64,000 nt of DNA. Source: Asterias amurensis (Eukaryota; Echinodermata; Asteroidea; Forcipulatida; Asteriidae). The position numbers and the translations under genes are program-made. The notes under the pieces were generated by a model. The model saw only the letters and a program-made list of their open reading frames with translations. It was not told the origin of the DNA and searched no databases. The DNA is taken from positions 21,790,450 through 21,854,449 of the forward strand of contig NC_092648.1 of assembly GCF_032118995.1 (NCBI RefSeq). The letters run 5' to 3'. Below are positions 1 through 13,200 of this stretch, in pieces. Each line of letters begins with the position of its first letter. Within the stretch, counting starts at the first letter, position 1.

Positions 1-603
1 CAAATTTCTGCGCTAGCTGTGTAAGCGTAGATACCCTAGTAATGTGGAGTACGCAAGCCCACAAGCCAAAATTCCCGCTAACCAGTGAGTACAGAATTCC
101 CTTCTTCCGCAAGCGCCGATTTTTTGCTTATGGTAATTAGGAGAGCCATGAAATTGGGCCCTGGTTGGAAGGTGGCCACTTGTCCATTTAAGACTGGTTT
201 GAAACAATATTGACATAGTAAGAACACTGCCAATACAGGGCTAGACAGCTCAGTTGGTAGAGCGGCAGCACATTAATCTGGAGGTTGCAGGTTCAAGTCC
301 TGCTCTCATCCATATTTCTTTCGTTATTCAACCCAAAATTACGGGGAGAAATATCACAGGTTTGTTGTATGGTGTGTTAATTGAACACTTGAGGATGGAC
401 TCCTCTAAAAACCAATGCTCTTGAATCTCTTTGATGGCAACCTGCCGTCGGTTTCACAAAACTCTTCCTAACTCTTCAAGTTAAGTTTGGTAACCAAAGC
501 CATTGAAATAATTCTAGCGTTTTTTTAAATCGGCTGCTGGCTCCTACTCCTTATTCTAGTAAGAATGCAATGCACAATCACAAATAATTATTTAAAATCT
601 CAC
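1..603. other. Repeat-derived flank, no gene seen
   Basis: Bases 1-160 are an inverted-repeat element end (related to 3195-3456), with the terminal motif CATGAAATTGGGCCC. Bases about 238-312 are a tRNA-like sequence. The rest shows no open frame with splice sites. One possible short terminal exon for the ankyrin-GH20 gene follows an acceptor near 557, where the frame would read NKE then stop; it is unconvincing. Confidence 0.4.
238..312 (+). repeat. tRNA-like sequence (SINE head or tRNA pseudogene)
   Basis: It has a good A box (GCTCAGTTGGTAGAGC) and B box (GGTTCAAGTCC) and ends TCATCCA. The 5' acceptor strand (GGGCTAG) pairs poorly with the 3' strand (CTCATCC), and the anticodon arm is not clean. 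It is more likely tRNA-derived than a working tRNA. Confidence 0.45.
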
Positions 604-3600
604 CATTTCCACATTCTTGTTCCAAGCGAGTCCACCAGCCACGGCAAAGCCAGGGAAGCTGACCGTGGGTTGATTGATGAACATAGACCCTGACCAATCT
701 GTGACCATCAAGCCAATAGCATTTGAGGACTGGCCCGCTGCAGTAACAGCGTTGTAAACATTGCGGATCATTGCTTCAGGACAACCGGAGATTCTGGTAA
801 TGGATTAGAAATACAATTTGTTGAATTACAAACTTTGCATGGTGGAGACACAATCTAGTAAGGTTTGCAGTTACACAATGTACAATGAGTAGGATTTGAA
901 AAATTTCATTGTGGGAATACAATCCTTGCTTTCCCTGCTAAAAGTGTTATAAATTTTTGTTCATGTTCTTTTTAGTTTGAGTGTCACAAAACAATAATTT
1001 TTTTATGAAATAACTCACGTGTTCCATGCTGCAGTTCCTGGACACACTGTGAAAGCCATTCTGAAAAGTGAAAATAGAAAAAAGTTATAATCAAGTTTCA
1101 TTTAATATTACAGGTACACCATACACAAAAAATAAATATTCAAAATGACCATCATAACTTTCAGAAATCTGTCGAAATAACTACTTAAAATTTAAATATA
1201 AACTTTGGGTCCAAATCGACAACAAATTCAAACCTGGCGTCTTAATAATTCAGTGTCTTGAATATATTTTTCTTATGGAAGGAAAATTTACCCTGACTCG
1301 GTGAGGTCTTTGCAGGCGGCATTGAAGTCATAGTCAACCTAAAAGGAGAGAACACAAACAATTTCAAATCACTTTATTGGTATTAATATTATTGATAATT
1401 AAGTAGCTTTTGTTTGGTGCACAGTACTCAAAGTTACACTACACTGCAGGCCCGAGGTCAGTGATTTTAAAGGCACTGGAAACTTTTGGTAATTACTCAA
1501 AATACTTGTTAGCATAAAAAATTTACTTGGTAATGAGCAATTGGGAGCTGTAACAATAGTATAAAACATTGTGAGAAACGGCTCCCTCTGAAGTAACGTA
1601 TACCGGTATATATATATGAGAAAGAGGTAATTTCTCACTCAAATATCAGAAACTTTAAGCCTGAAACCTTTTATTAGCCACCTGAAAGCACATTAACTTG
1701 TGCAATAAGGGTGTTTTTTCTTGCAACTTCGATGACCAATTGAGTAAAAATGTTCACAGATATATTATTTCATGCATATGTTGGGATACACGAAGTGAGC
1801 ATACTGGTCGCTGATTACCAAAGGTGTCCAGTGCCTTTAAAGCTATTGGACCCTTTTGGTAAACAGTTTTGTCCAAGGCCCACACTTCGTGTATCACAAC
1901 TTTTATATAAATTAACAAACCTGTGAAAATTTAGGCTCAATCGGTCATCGGAGTCGGGAGAAAATAACGGGAAAACCCACCCTTGTTTCCGCGCGTTTAA
2001 CCGTGTCATGACATGTGTTCAAAATAAATTTGTAATTCTCGCTATCGAGAATTGATATTGTTTTAATGTTTTCTCAAAAAGTAAAGCATTTCATGGAATA
2101 ATATTTCAAGGGATGTCTTTCACCACTACCTTCTGTAAACTCTGTAAGTTATTTGTAAATCCGTGACCCTTTTTTTTCTGTACCGAAAGGGTCCAATGGC
2201 TTTAAATGAACGTAAAAATTAGCTCTGAAACAATTCACACAACTGAAATCTAATATCAATATCTGAACTGCTGTAAATGTGTGTGGTTCATCGCAAAGAA
2301 GTTCAAGTCTACAAATCTTCTACCTCAGTACCACACTAATTGTTTAATCTACCTGAAGTCATGCTAACCAGTCCACTGACCGTTCAATGAACGGCCTTGA
2401 GTTCAAGACTCTAGACTGATCCATCAGAACTTCAGGATCCACCAAAAAACTGCTAGAGTTTTTATTAATGATATAAACCACTTTGCTATTAAACATGACA
2501 CTTCCAGAACTAAAAACCTGAGCCATTGCACTGTGGTTATCAACGTGCACCAGGGAATCCCTACATGCCTTTACACTAGGGTCATACACTCAAATTGTGG
2601 GCAAATAAAAGACAACAAACTAAATTAAATATACATTTTAAATGTTTTAGATTACAGAGCAGAATTGGAAAAAGGTCAAGGGTCTTGTTTCAATTCACCA
2701 TGCTTCAAACTTAGACTTTAGATCTAGAATGTGCCCAACCCCTGGGTATTAGCAGAGTTCTTGTTTTTAGCGCCAGGAGTGTCATCATTGACAAAAATGG
2801 CATACTGGAAATGAACGACATTATTACCTTGGTCCCATAATGCATAGCCATGCTTCCAGTGGGTAGTTGTGTAACAGGACCAGTACTGCAGTCAAGGAGA
2901 TTGGCACAGAAGCGAACTTGATGATAGTCTTTAATCCCCATCAGATGAAGTCGATCAGGGATGTCTAGCTCGGCAAGGTAGGGCGAAGTCTCTGTCGAGG
3001 ACGCCAGTAGCTTCTTGACTAACTTCGAACCAAGGCTCACCCATCTAGACATGATAAAATAAGGTTACTTCATTGTCTATCTTTGCAAGTTATTCGATTA
3101 ATAAAGCTGGTTCCTAGAAGTACAAACCGTTGCACTATCTTGCAGGAATTGAGTTAGTCACTAGCTGGTCGTAAAAACACTAGCCCAAACAACTGGGCCC
3201 AATTTCGTGGCTCTGCTTAGCGCCAAATTTGGCACTTACGATCACCATTCTCCACTTCCGTGCAAACACCAAATGCGCTAACTGTGCAACGCGCTAACTG
3301 TGCAAGCGTAAAATGCCTAGTAGCTAGGAGTAAGCACGCACACAAGCCAAGATTCCCTGCTTACCCGTGAAGTACGCTGGATGTAAGCGCGGAATTCCCT
3401 GCTTCCGTAATCGCAGAATCTTTGCTTACAGTAAGCAGAGCCATGAAATTGGGCCCTGTTGTCATACTTGTTCCAAGTCAGGGTGTCATTGTGACAACCA
3501 CATTTTCTAGAAAGCTCAAAAAAATACGGACAAATAATAGCATGCAGAGGCACAAAATCAAGTTACCAGGCAAACAAAAATGACTTGTGATAAATAAGTA

Positions 3601-6600
3601 TTGCTGTAGAAAAAAAGTAGTCAAAATCAAGTTATCAAGGGTGCATAAAATATGATTCCTACTGACTTGGTTGATCCGAATGAGGTCATGATCTGCTTGA
3701 AGACTGCCATCTGTTTAGGTGTCAGCTCCGATTCGGAGTCTATATCCAGGCTTGGAATGACCGCCATGTGTCGCCATTTACAATAGATCTCAAGATCCAG
3801 TAACTCACTGCCAGAAACAAAATAAATATCGTTAAATTTCCTCATAAATCGGCAGTAAAAATGAAAGTAGTGTGTGTAAAACCAATGGGCGACCATTGCT
3901 GTACATATTTCATTAAAATACTGACCTTTCTGAGAAGGGCATGACTCCTTCAACTTCTTCACCATCGGATGCTTTCATGTACAGATGAAGCTGCCAAAAT
4001 AACAAATGCCAAAGGTTCAGAAAGGTTCAACAAAAGTGCAAACAAATACATTATCATGTAATGATGTCAGGCTATTTGGGCGAATCAGAAACATTTACTG
4101 GAATCTTTTTATGAATATTCATACATGAATATTCATATATTAAACAGAGAAGAATCACTCCATACCTCATTGAACTTCAGGAGGGTTAACACATTAACCA
4201 CATGCATAAGGAAGTCCTGAAAAACAAACACACAAAAAACAATTGAGTTTTTGCATCACAACGCTTAACAAACAAGACCGTGTGTTTATTGTCAAAAATC
4301 TTTCTGTGTCCCACAGTCTAGCATAATGTAGGTATGGTCCTCAGGCCTGCACGGAGGCCACGACCTCTGTTGCCCTGGTCTTGGCCTTGGTGCCCCTTCA
4401 AATGCTCCCAGTAGAGTTTTTCAAATGAAAGTGCCCATTGCACTATGAAAATGGCCTTGCCCTCTCAAAGATGAAATTCCAGGACCGGGTACTTTTAAGA
4501 AATTGTTCAATCTGTACAGTTGATACTGCTGTCGTCCTCCTCAGAAACATTTAAGTCTGAAAAGCCTTCACACAAAATATTATGTTTTTTCTTTCTCAGA
4601 TATGAGAATACCTTATCAAACAAAACTTTCAGAGCTATGGCTTAAGTCAGAATTAGCGGCTATGGCTTGCTGGGCAAATGAACAAGTGTTGAAGCTTAGG
4701 AGGCCCATAGCAACACTCTTAGCAGCAGCCACAGCGGTAGCCACTGCGGCTGTAAATACTCTTCCCAAGAAGACACTGTGTGCCAGCCCCTCAAAATCTG
4801 CGATACAAACAAAAAGGACTCATTTTTAAGAGACACTTACTAATTTAGGCACTCTTCCACATGAGATATCCAATGACACACCACGGTACTGCATATCAGG
4901 ACTGTCAGAAATCTATAAAGGAATTAATGAAGGATGTAACTTAAGGACATAATCAGGTGTCAAAGTTGGAGGGGGAATATCCAGAAGACAGCAGGGGCCA
5001 ATTTCATAGAGCTGCTTAAGCAAAAAAATTGCTTAAGCATGAAAATAGCTTGCTTATTTCACTTATTTTACACATGTTAATGGCCAAATGTCATGCCATA
5101 TGCATTGCTTGTGACTGGTGTTTAGCTGTTGTTTACTTAGCATAACAATTGAGTGGAGTCTTGGCCGGTAATCTGGTTTTACTAAGCAAGGATTTTTTTG
5201 CTTAAACAAGTATTTTTGCTTAAGCAGCTCTATGAAATTGGGCCCAGGGCTTAAAGCTCAACAGACGAGAAGTTTTACTGGACTGACCAGTATTTATTGT
5301 ACAACACAATCTAGTCTGATTCTGGAATCAAAATGAGTTGAACAAGCTCTAAGAGAAAATCTATGCCATTTGTCATAATGTGTGAGTGTACATTGACATT
5401 CTACAGAATTTCAAGAATCAAAATCAACATTTTTTCACACAAATATTACATAATGAGGTAACTTGTCATTATTCAATAGACCTTATGCATTGACGTCATC
5501 CAGCGGCCATCTTAGTGGAAAAACAATGATGAAACAATCGAATTGCACAGATTTGTACGCGCGGCGCACAGGATTGGCCAATGAACAACCTCCTTTTGAC
5601 CTCTACGTGAGGGCGCCCTACTGAAATGACGTCATGTGCATAAGGTCTATTGTCTGTTGTTAGTTTCCGAACCCAATGCTACAATCACTGGCCCTGGGCC
5701 TGCGGTTCAGTGTTAGTTTCAAGCACTGTGTTATAATAAAACACAGCAGTTTAAAGTTTGAATTCAAGAACTCACCTGAACAGCAGGGATACCATCGTCA
5801 CCAAACAGACGTATCAGCTGCATGAAGGTGCAGCTAGCATTCCACAGTCCAGAGAAACCAGCGCACTGGATCATCATCTAAAGGAATACAAACAAGGATA
5901 GACTAATGGTTAAAGGCACAGGACACCTTGTGTGAACAGGTGTTAGGTGTAAGAACTTTTGGCATGCATTGGCAGTTGCGATTGGTCATTGCAGTAAGGG
6001 GGTGGAGCTACATGGATCAGTCGTGTCTTGGCCAAGTGGTCTAGTTCACTGGACTCAAGTAGCAGTTGTCAGCAGCAGAAAGTGAGTTTGAATCCCCGTC
6101 ATGACACTTTCGCCTTGAGCAGAACCTAACCATAATAACTTCGTAAAAAGGTAGTGTACTCTGCCAGGCTCATATTGGATGACACCCAACCCTAAATCCT
6201 TACAGACTGTAATGGGGGTAACCCTGTTTCAGCCCATGATGAAGAGGTGGAAGTGTGTCCCTGGTAGAAGTTGACGGCCCAATGCTCACCTTGACGTGGC
6301 CGTCCAGCCATGTGAGTTGGGAGATATCTCTTAAATCTTTGATTTCTAAAAGTCTATTGTTCATTAACCAGTTACATACCTTTTTATCAGAAACATTTAT
6401 TCTGTAGCCGTCTTTTCCCTGGAATAGATGTGGTACAAACTGACAGATGATATAAGGGTCTGGATACTCGTTCCTTGAAGCACATTCTAAGACACACTTA
6501 AAACCAAGTTCCCCAAGCAGAGGTCCATGTATGCTCCAGATATCAACCATCTGTTGAAGGCAATCTGATAAGGTAGACAGGGTAACATATAATTGTACAA

Positions 6601-7288
6601 ATGAACATTGTATTTTGATGTAACAAATTCGCGATAAATAATTTGCAACTTGAACAACATACAAACACATACAACAGAGCATTTATAAAGCGCCTTTTCG
6701 ACAAGATCATAGTGCTATAAAGTGAGCAAACCATTGGAACCATACTACAACATTATATTTGATACAGATAACTTTTAAGAGATTTCTTGAACATTGGCAA
6801 AGAGTTACAATTTCTAATGGATTCTGGAAAGTTGTTCCACATTTGGGGAGCAACATAGGTGAATAGTCCGGTTGTGAGCAGATGAGAGTGTTCTGATGGT
6901 CGAGTGGTCAGTTAGGTTTGTGGTGTCGAAAGCTGATCGCAAGCTTGAATGTGTTCAACTCCTGCAAAACATTCGCTTCTTGCATTTGCAGGAAGTATGA
7001 ACTGAACTTTTCGCCCCTTCCATAATGCTCTTTCAAGAAGGACTTCACATGCTTTGACGAAATCTACAAGACACCCATTGTTGTTTCTTGCAAGCTGAAT
7101 AAATGACTTTTACCTTCAGACCCTGTAGTCCCAGCTATAACTCTTATGAGGAAATGTGGTTTAAATTTCAGTGGCTCCCCTTCTTTCTTGATCATACTCT
7201 TCGGTCTCGGCCAAAGAAGCTGAAACTTTTCATCTGTGACCGGAACGAGTCGAGCGGGTTCCGACTGTTTCAACAAATTTGCCAGCTG
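604..7288 (-). CDS. Exons encoding the GH20-like region
   Basis: Eleven exons from 7288 to 604 encode about 430 residues. The order fits GH20-like proteins: an N-terminal region with ARLVPVTDEKFQLLWPRP; then a barrel opening with ISDSPDMQYRGVSLDISCGR; LLKFNELHLYMK; CKWRHMAVIPSLD; RFCANLL and GSMAMHYGTK; and VCPGTAAWNT with LMVTDWSGS and FAVAGGLAWN near the end. Classical hexosaminidases carry a Gly-x-Asp-Glu strand where this protein seems to read SLGSKLVKK (about residue 532). It may therefore be a sugar-binding or inactive relative. That alignment was made by eye. Confidence 0.72.
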
Positions 7289-10200
7289 CTGCTCGGTGAA
7301 ATGGTGAAATGGAGAAACAATTGCATGAATTATTGAATGTTGTTGAGAGAACAATTACAACAATTATTGAATGTAGTTGAGAGAGGCCACTTAGAATGAA
7401 ATAAACTTCAAGTATCAACATCATAGAAACTTTAAAAAAAAGATCCAGGAAAATGATAAAAGTGTCAAGATCTGTTGTAGTCTGCTGTGAAGCAATTTTG
7501 GTTTGGGTTTTGTTTAATTTTGTGTTTGTTTGTTTGTTTGTGTGTTTGTTTGTTGGGGGCAAGTTGGCGACATTTTGCTGTATTTGTCATTCGGTATTGA
7601 CTACAGAAACCGTGTATGGTAAACAGATGCTGCATTCTCCTGCTGGTAATTTAAAGTCACTATCAATCCACAGCACATTTAAGCCTGGTTCATACTTCCT
7701 GCGACTGCGAATGCAGTACAAATTTTTCATTGCAAATTTTTCGCACATGTTGAACACAGCTCAACTCTTCCGAATTATTAGTTGTGAACTTGTGACGTTA
7801 AAATATAGAACTGCATCCACAGTCGCATTTGCGTTCTCAGGAATTATGAACCGAGCTTTAGGCAATCGTTGATGGTAGAATAGTGGGAGGGTAAAGATTT
7901 ACAATTCCCGAAATCAAAGCAATTCAATCTATCAATCTGATGGGTTGAAACTGCTACACTAGACAGTTGCATGCAAAGAATCCATTAGGATAAACATAAA
8001 CACTGAAGACAAAACTAAAGCACAAGGATCAAGTCAATAGCCCAGATATGTTTGTTAAATGCCCAGCAATACAGAAGGGTTTGTTCGGGGAATTTGCAAC
8101 ATACCACACTTCACCAAGATGGTAATTAAAAAGCTTCACCTTTTCCCATTACAAAACTTCTTTTTATATTATTTTGACACAAACATACTTGAATTACATT
8201 TAAAAACCTGGAAAATGAGGCTACTGACAAATAAACCATCAACCTACAAACCAAACTGTAACATGTGAAATCTGGGCCTACTGGCTCAAATTAATGTTAA
8301 AAGGCACTGGACACAATGGGTAATTGTCAAAGACCAGTATTCTCCCAACATATTATGTATAAAATAACAAACCTGTGACAATTTGATTTGAATTTGTAAG
8401 TGCAGAATTCCCTGCTTTTGTAAGTGCCGATTCTTTGCTCAATGATAAGCAGAGCCATGATATTAGGCCCTGATTATTCAGTGATTAGCCCTCCTACATT
8501 ACAACCAGCACTTTTGTATACAGAACCGATTTAGCCCACAATTTACTCTACAAGCCTCTGTGGTCAGAGTTTTCCCCCTGGTTTTGTCAATTTCCAGAAC
8601 CTATCACACACTTCCTAACGCTACACATCATCACTCCACAATGAAGTCCCTAGATTGCACTGCAAGTCTTAACCACCTCTACCAAGTAAGGGTTAGCTCG
8701 AAAAAGGGACAAATTGCTAAAATTAAAGGGGAGTGTTTACCGTATCTGCTGCACATTCCTTGATTGAGTCCTGAATGGGCAGGGGGGGATAGTAATAGGT
8801 CAGTAGTTATAAAAAAACAACTTATTACACGCCGGTATCCGTCAAGATTTGACACTCATAGCAGGGTTCAAAAAACAAAAATTAACCACAATAATGATGA
8901 CAATAATGAAATAGTATAGATATATAACATGGTTTGAGAGTGGAAAGCTGGTTTGAGGGTGGAAAATTGAGCACCTGTTGTAAGTCATCGGGTGACGTTG
9001 GCGTTAATGGTGTGAGAGGGGTAACACCTGCTTCTTTAGTTCCATTACTCTTCTCTGTCAGAAATAAATAAAAGGGACAGATGTTGTTTATTATTAAATA
9101 ACAATGGACCAAGGACTGTTTTACAGTGATGCAGAAAATTTAAGTTGATGCAGAATGGCTCAAATTTAAATGTCATGATTGTGCCAGTGCATATGTTAGC
9201 ATATCAGCTTAATATTTGAGGCATTTGAGCCAATGTACAAAAAAGTTTAATTTACTTCATATTTTAATGTTTCAAGAATGAATACTACATGTACGTCACC
9301 ACTTATCGTTTAAACAATTTATGGTGCTCCCGGTTGAGCAAGGAAGCCTGTAAATTGTCAATAATTTGGCAGATAAAAATATTACTCTCAAAGTCAAAAT
9401 ATAAGGGAGAAGTTTTTAGCTCATAGCCCAGTGGTCTTGGGTTTTTTTCCCCAGCGAATTGGCGCCCTCAAATTACAAACCACATCCAGAAAGTGAGAAT
9501 TCTTACTTTTCACATCTCCATTGGGCAGCGATTCACCTTCTAACGCTATCTTCAATTTGGGTTTGCTCTCTGCTAATGACATCGGTGTCTTGGTTGCATA
9601 TTTCCTGAAGATGATAAATGAAAATAAATTATTTTATTTCATATATAAAAAAAAACTAATACAGAATTCTTGTGACTCTGATGCAAAAGACATCAGGTTG
9701 GCTCAGTGGTTTTATTCCCTGCCTGCACCTCTGTGGACCCCGGTTCGAATCCCACCTCAGACCAGAACCTTGGGTGTGAATTGAGTGTTCAGTCTAAGCC
9801 TGGACGATATCAAAAGTTTTGACTGGCGATATAGCAGTGGGTAAATATCCCTGATACGATACAACTATGAAAATTTTCAGCCTCCTTTGGCAATACCTGA
9901 AGAGAGACCACCATGGCTAAATGGGAAGGATTATACAGCGTCTGTGAGTTGAGCCACAATATATATATATTGAAAGTCAAAATTACAATCGTTGTACTCT
10001 GGTTTCGCAGCATCAACCCTAACATATTTGGTCTTTCCTGTGTGGGGCGGTTCGCTGACTCGCAGTAACGCTATTTAGAAACCCTTTGCGGATTGTTTAT
10101 AGCTTTTGGCATTATTTCACGTCTACAGATTCTCCCTTTATCACTATTTCTTGCTTACCCCTTCTTAGCCTTGACTGTTGTCTTAGCACCTTTTCTGACC

Positions 10201-13200
10201 AGCTCTGACACAATAGCAACATCTCCCCTTGATACTGCATCATGTAAAGCAGTAGCGCCATCCACATTGGCAGAATTGATGTCTGCTCCTTTTTCTGATA
10301 CAGGGACAGAATGAAATAATATGCGGGGCTCGAAATTAACACCGGACCACAAGCATGACAGGCCAAAGGCCAGTCATCTTAAGGTCTGGGCCAGTAAACT
10401 TAGGATCGTGCAAGACCAGCAGTCTTGTGCTATCGAAAAATTACACTTTTAATTTGAAACACAAGCATCTTCCAATTCCAGTAAGTATTGAAGTATTTCC
10501 CATAGGATTAATGAGATAAATCTTGTCTTTGTGCTTGTTCCAAAAATATCTCAAATGTGAAACTGTGTAGATAGTGTTCCTCTCATTTTGGGTCCGGTCT
10601 TGCAACAAATTTTTCTCATCCAATGAAAGTTTTGCGTTAGAAGCCCTGCAATCTTGGGGATTTCCCCCCTCCCCCCCCCCCCCCCAAAGTTGGAGCCCGG
10701 CTGATGAGCAGCTTTGTACACCCGGCCTTCTCTAAAAAAAACACTAAAAAAAACACAAACATTTTGACCCAAGACTGACCTTCATCAGGGCCATATACAC
10801 CGACTCTCGGCCCAATACACTGACTGACTCACTATCTCAACAGGGTACCAGTTACAAAAGGGTATATAAGACATAGTATTTTGGTTGGTAATCTTAATCG
10901 TGAGCGTAGTTAATGTGTGCTTAGCTACATTTTGTGCTTAACTCTCTGATATTGGATCCGGGTCTAGTTTTTTATTAACCTAATCTTACCACATAGTAGT
11001 TTAACTGTGTCTAAGTTCCCATAGGAGGCAGCCCAGTGTAGCGGTGTATTACCAGTCTCTTCATCATCAACATCGTTTATATCGATTCCTGCTTTCAGTA
11101 AATTAGCTGCTAAAACCAAGCTGCAAAAAGAATAGTAGTAGTAATAATTAATAGTACAATTTTATAGAGTTTGAAAGGAAAACTCCAAGAAATACCCTAT
11201 GTGCTCTACAAACTTTTGAACCATGAAGAACTATGTCAACAAATATAAAATTAAATAGGATTAGAAACTTTGCATGGTGGAAATACGATATGGAAAGGTT
11301 TGCGGAAACACCATATGTAATATAACATATAAAATAAAAAATCAATAACAATAGTAACAAGATAACACTTAATTTTTCCTCTCAAACTTTGCATGTAAAA
11401 TTGAAAGTACACCACTGCAAAGTATTTTCTATCTATTACTTTATAAACACAATAACATAAAATTGATAGTAGTACTGGAGTCTTTTGTAGCACACATATC
11501 CACCAATAAGGTCCCCAAAAGCAAGGCACTTGAGAACGAGAAACACTTTGTGGACAGGTTTTGAAGTTGACAGTTTATGAAAACCAAATAGGTTGCACCT
11601 TTTAAGAGTTAACAAGAAACTGTGGTGCAATGGCAGCCCCTGCCAGAAACACTGTGGCAAACCCCTTCATAACAGCAGTAGTTGTAACTGGGTTTTTTAA
11701 GTCACCCGACTCTACAGCTTTCCCATCAGAAGGGCAAAGAAAAAAATGGTTACGTGTCACCAAAATGCAATGTTTTCATTCCCATACTGCATTCCGATAA
11801 TGCAAAGAGTAACAACACAAATCAATGTGTTAGGCCATGTCCGAAACGAAGACTTTGTCTATGACTAGATTGCGCACATCTACCTACTCTTCAATACAGG
11901 CAGACAAGCTGATCTAGCCGAAGCTGAAATCGTCGTTTCGAACACGGCCTTAGTGACCAGCTTGAAATAATCCATCAGAAAAGCAAAATTTATCATAGTT
12001 ATAAGTGTGACTTCACCCATGTTGCCTCACTTAAAACCAAAGTTGTTGGATGTACAGACATCAATTTAATCCGTTTAGCCCTTTACTGTTTTTCTGCTGT
12101 ACTTACTTTGACTGAGCCACAGCTTGCAGCAGAACATCGTGATAAACACGAGATACCTGATCCGAGCAAGATTTCTGGTATGCCGTGTTTTTGTTCTCAT
12201 CCAGGACGGAGGGATCAGCTCCGGAGATAAGCAAGGCACGGACTACATCTGCATTACCAAGCTGTTGAGAACATCATGTCAGGATCAAGTGGTAATTATT
12301 ATATGCTTTCTATAGATAGTTTCCAATGGACACCATATTGCATTTTGGGGTTTGCAGGCACGTCAAGCGCTTAAATAATAAACACAGCACGTTTGGCATG
12401 CCGTTCTCACAAAAAACATATGCCTGATGGCTGGAATACGTCATTTTGTAACATATCTACATAAAGACACTGGAAACCTTTTGTACCTTTCAAAGACAAG
12501 TGTTCTCCCTTTAGTGTATTCCAATATATGCATAAAATAACAAATCTGTGAACGTTTTTACAAAAGAATAAGAAAGGAACAAATTTTGCAAAAATTTGTG
12601 TGTCAGAGATGCCTAATAAAAGGCTTCAGGCCTTAGGTCTCTTTTTAATATTTTATTTTAATAACTTTCTATTTTAATATTTAAGTGAGGAAATACCTCT
12701 TTCTCAAAAACTATGTCACTTCTGATGAGCTGTTTCTCACAATGTTTTATACTATCAACAGCTCTCCATTGCTCATCGCCAAGTAAGTTTTTATGCTAGC
12801 AATTATCTTGAGTAATTACCAATAGTGTCCAGTGCCTTTAAATGTATGTAGACGTGTATTATATTGGCATTCAGTGTGTACAACACATGTCAAGTGCAAC
12901 TCATTTGCTAGATTGCTGGATGAAATCCTTTCCTGCAACAGCTGGCCATTATACCACATGCATTGAAACCACACATCATTTTATTTGGAATAATTTGTCA
13001 ACAGCTAATTCTGTTTTTTCGGACTCTGTTAAAGGCAAGGTACATGTTTGTTAATCACTCTTAAAGGATTTGGGTACTTTTTCAAAATGTCCATAGAATT
13101 ACATTAAACTTACAGGGTTTGAAGATAATGATAGTGGAAAGCTTCCCTTCAAATATTACTTACTGAGGTGCTGTAGTTTTTGAGAAATTAGTAAAACAAT

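Noticed and set aside
238..312. Functional tRNA gene
   Set aside because: A and B boxes are good, but the acceptor stem mispairs and the anticodon arm is irregular.
2359..2589. Minus-strand frame of 76 residues between GH20 exons
   Set aside because: The flanking exons already join in phase 0 without it, and it hits a stop before its only plausible donor.
4602..4829. Plus-strand frame with Ala/Thr-rich peptide
   Set aside because: Antisense within the GH20 gene intron and dispersed repeat; no coding marks.
7230..7562. Minus-strand frame overlapping the exon at 7114-7288
   Set aside because: It is the wrong frame relative to the phase-consistent GH20 model and runs through a TTTG repeat.
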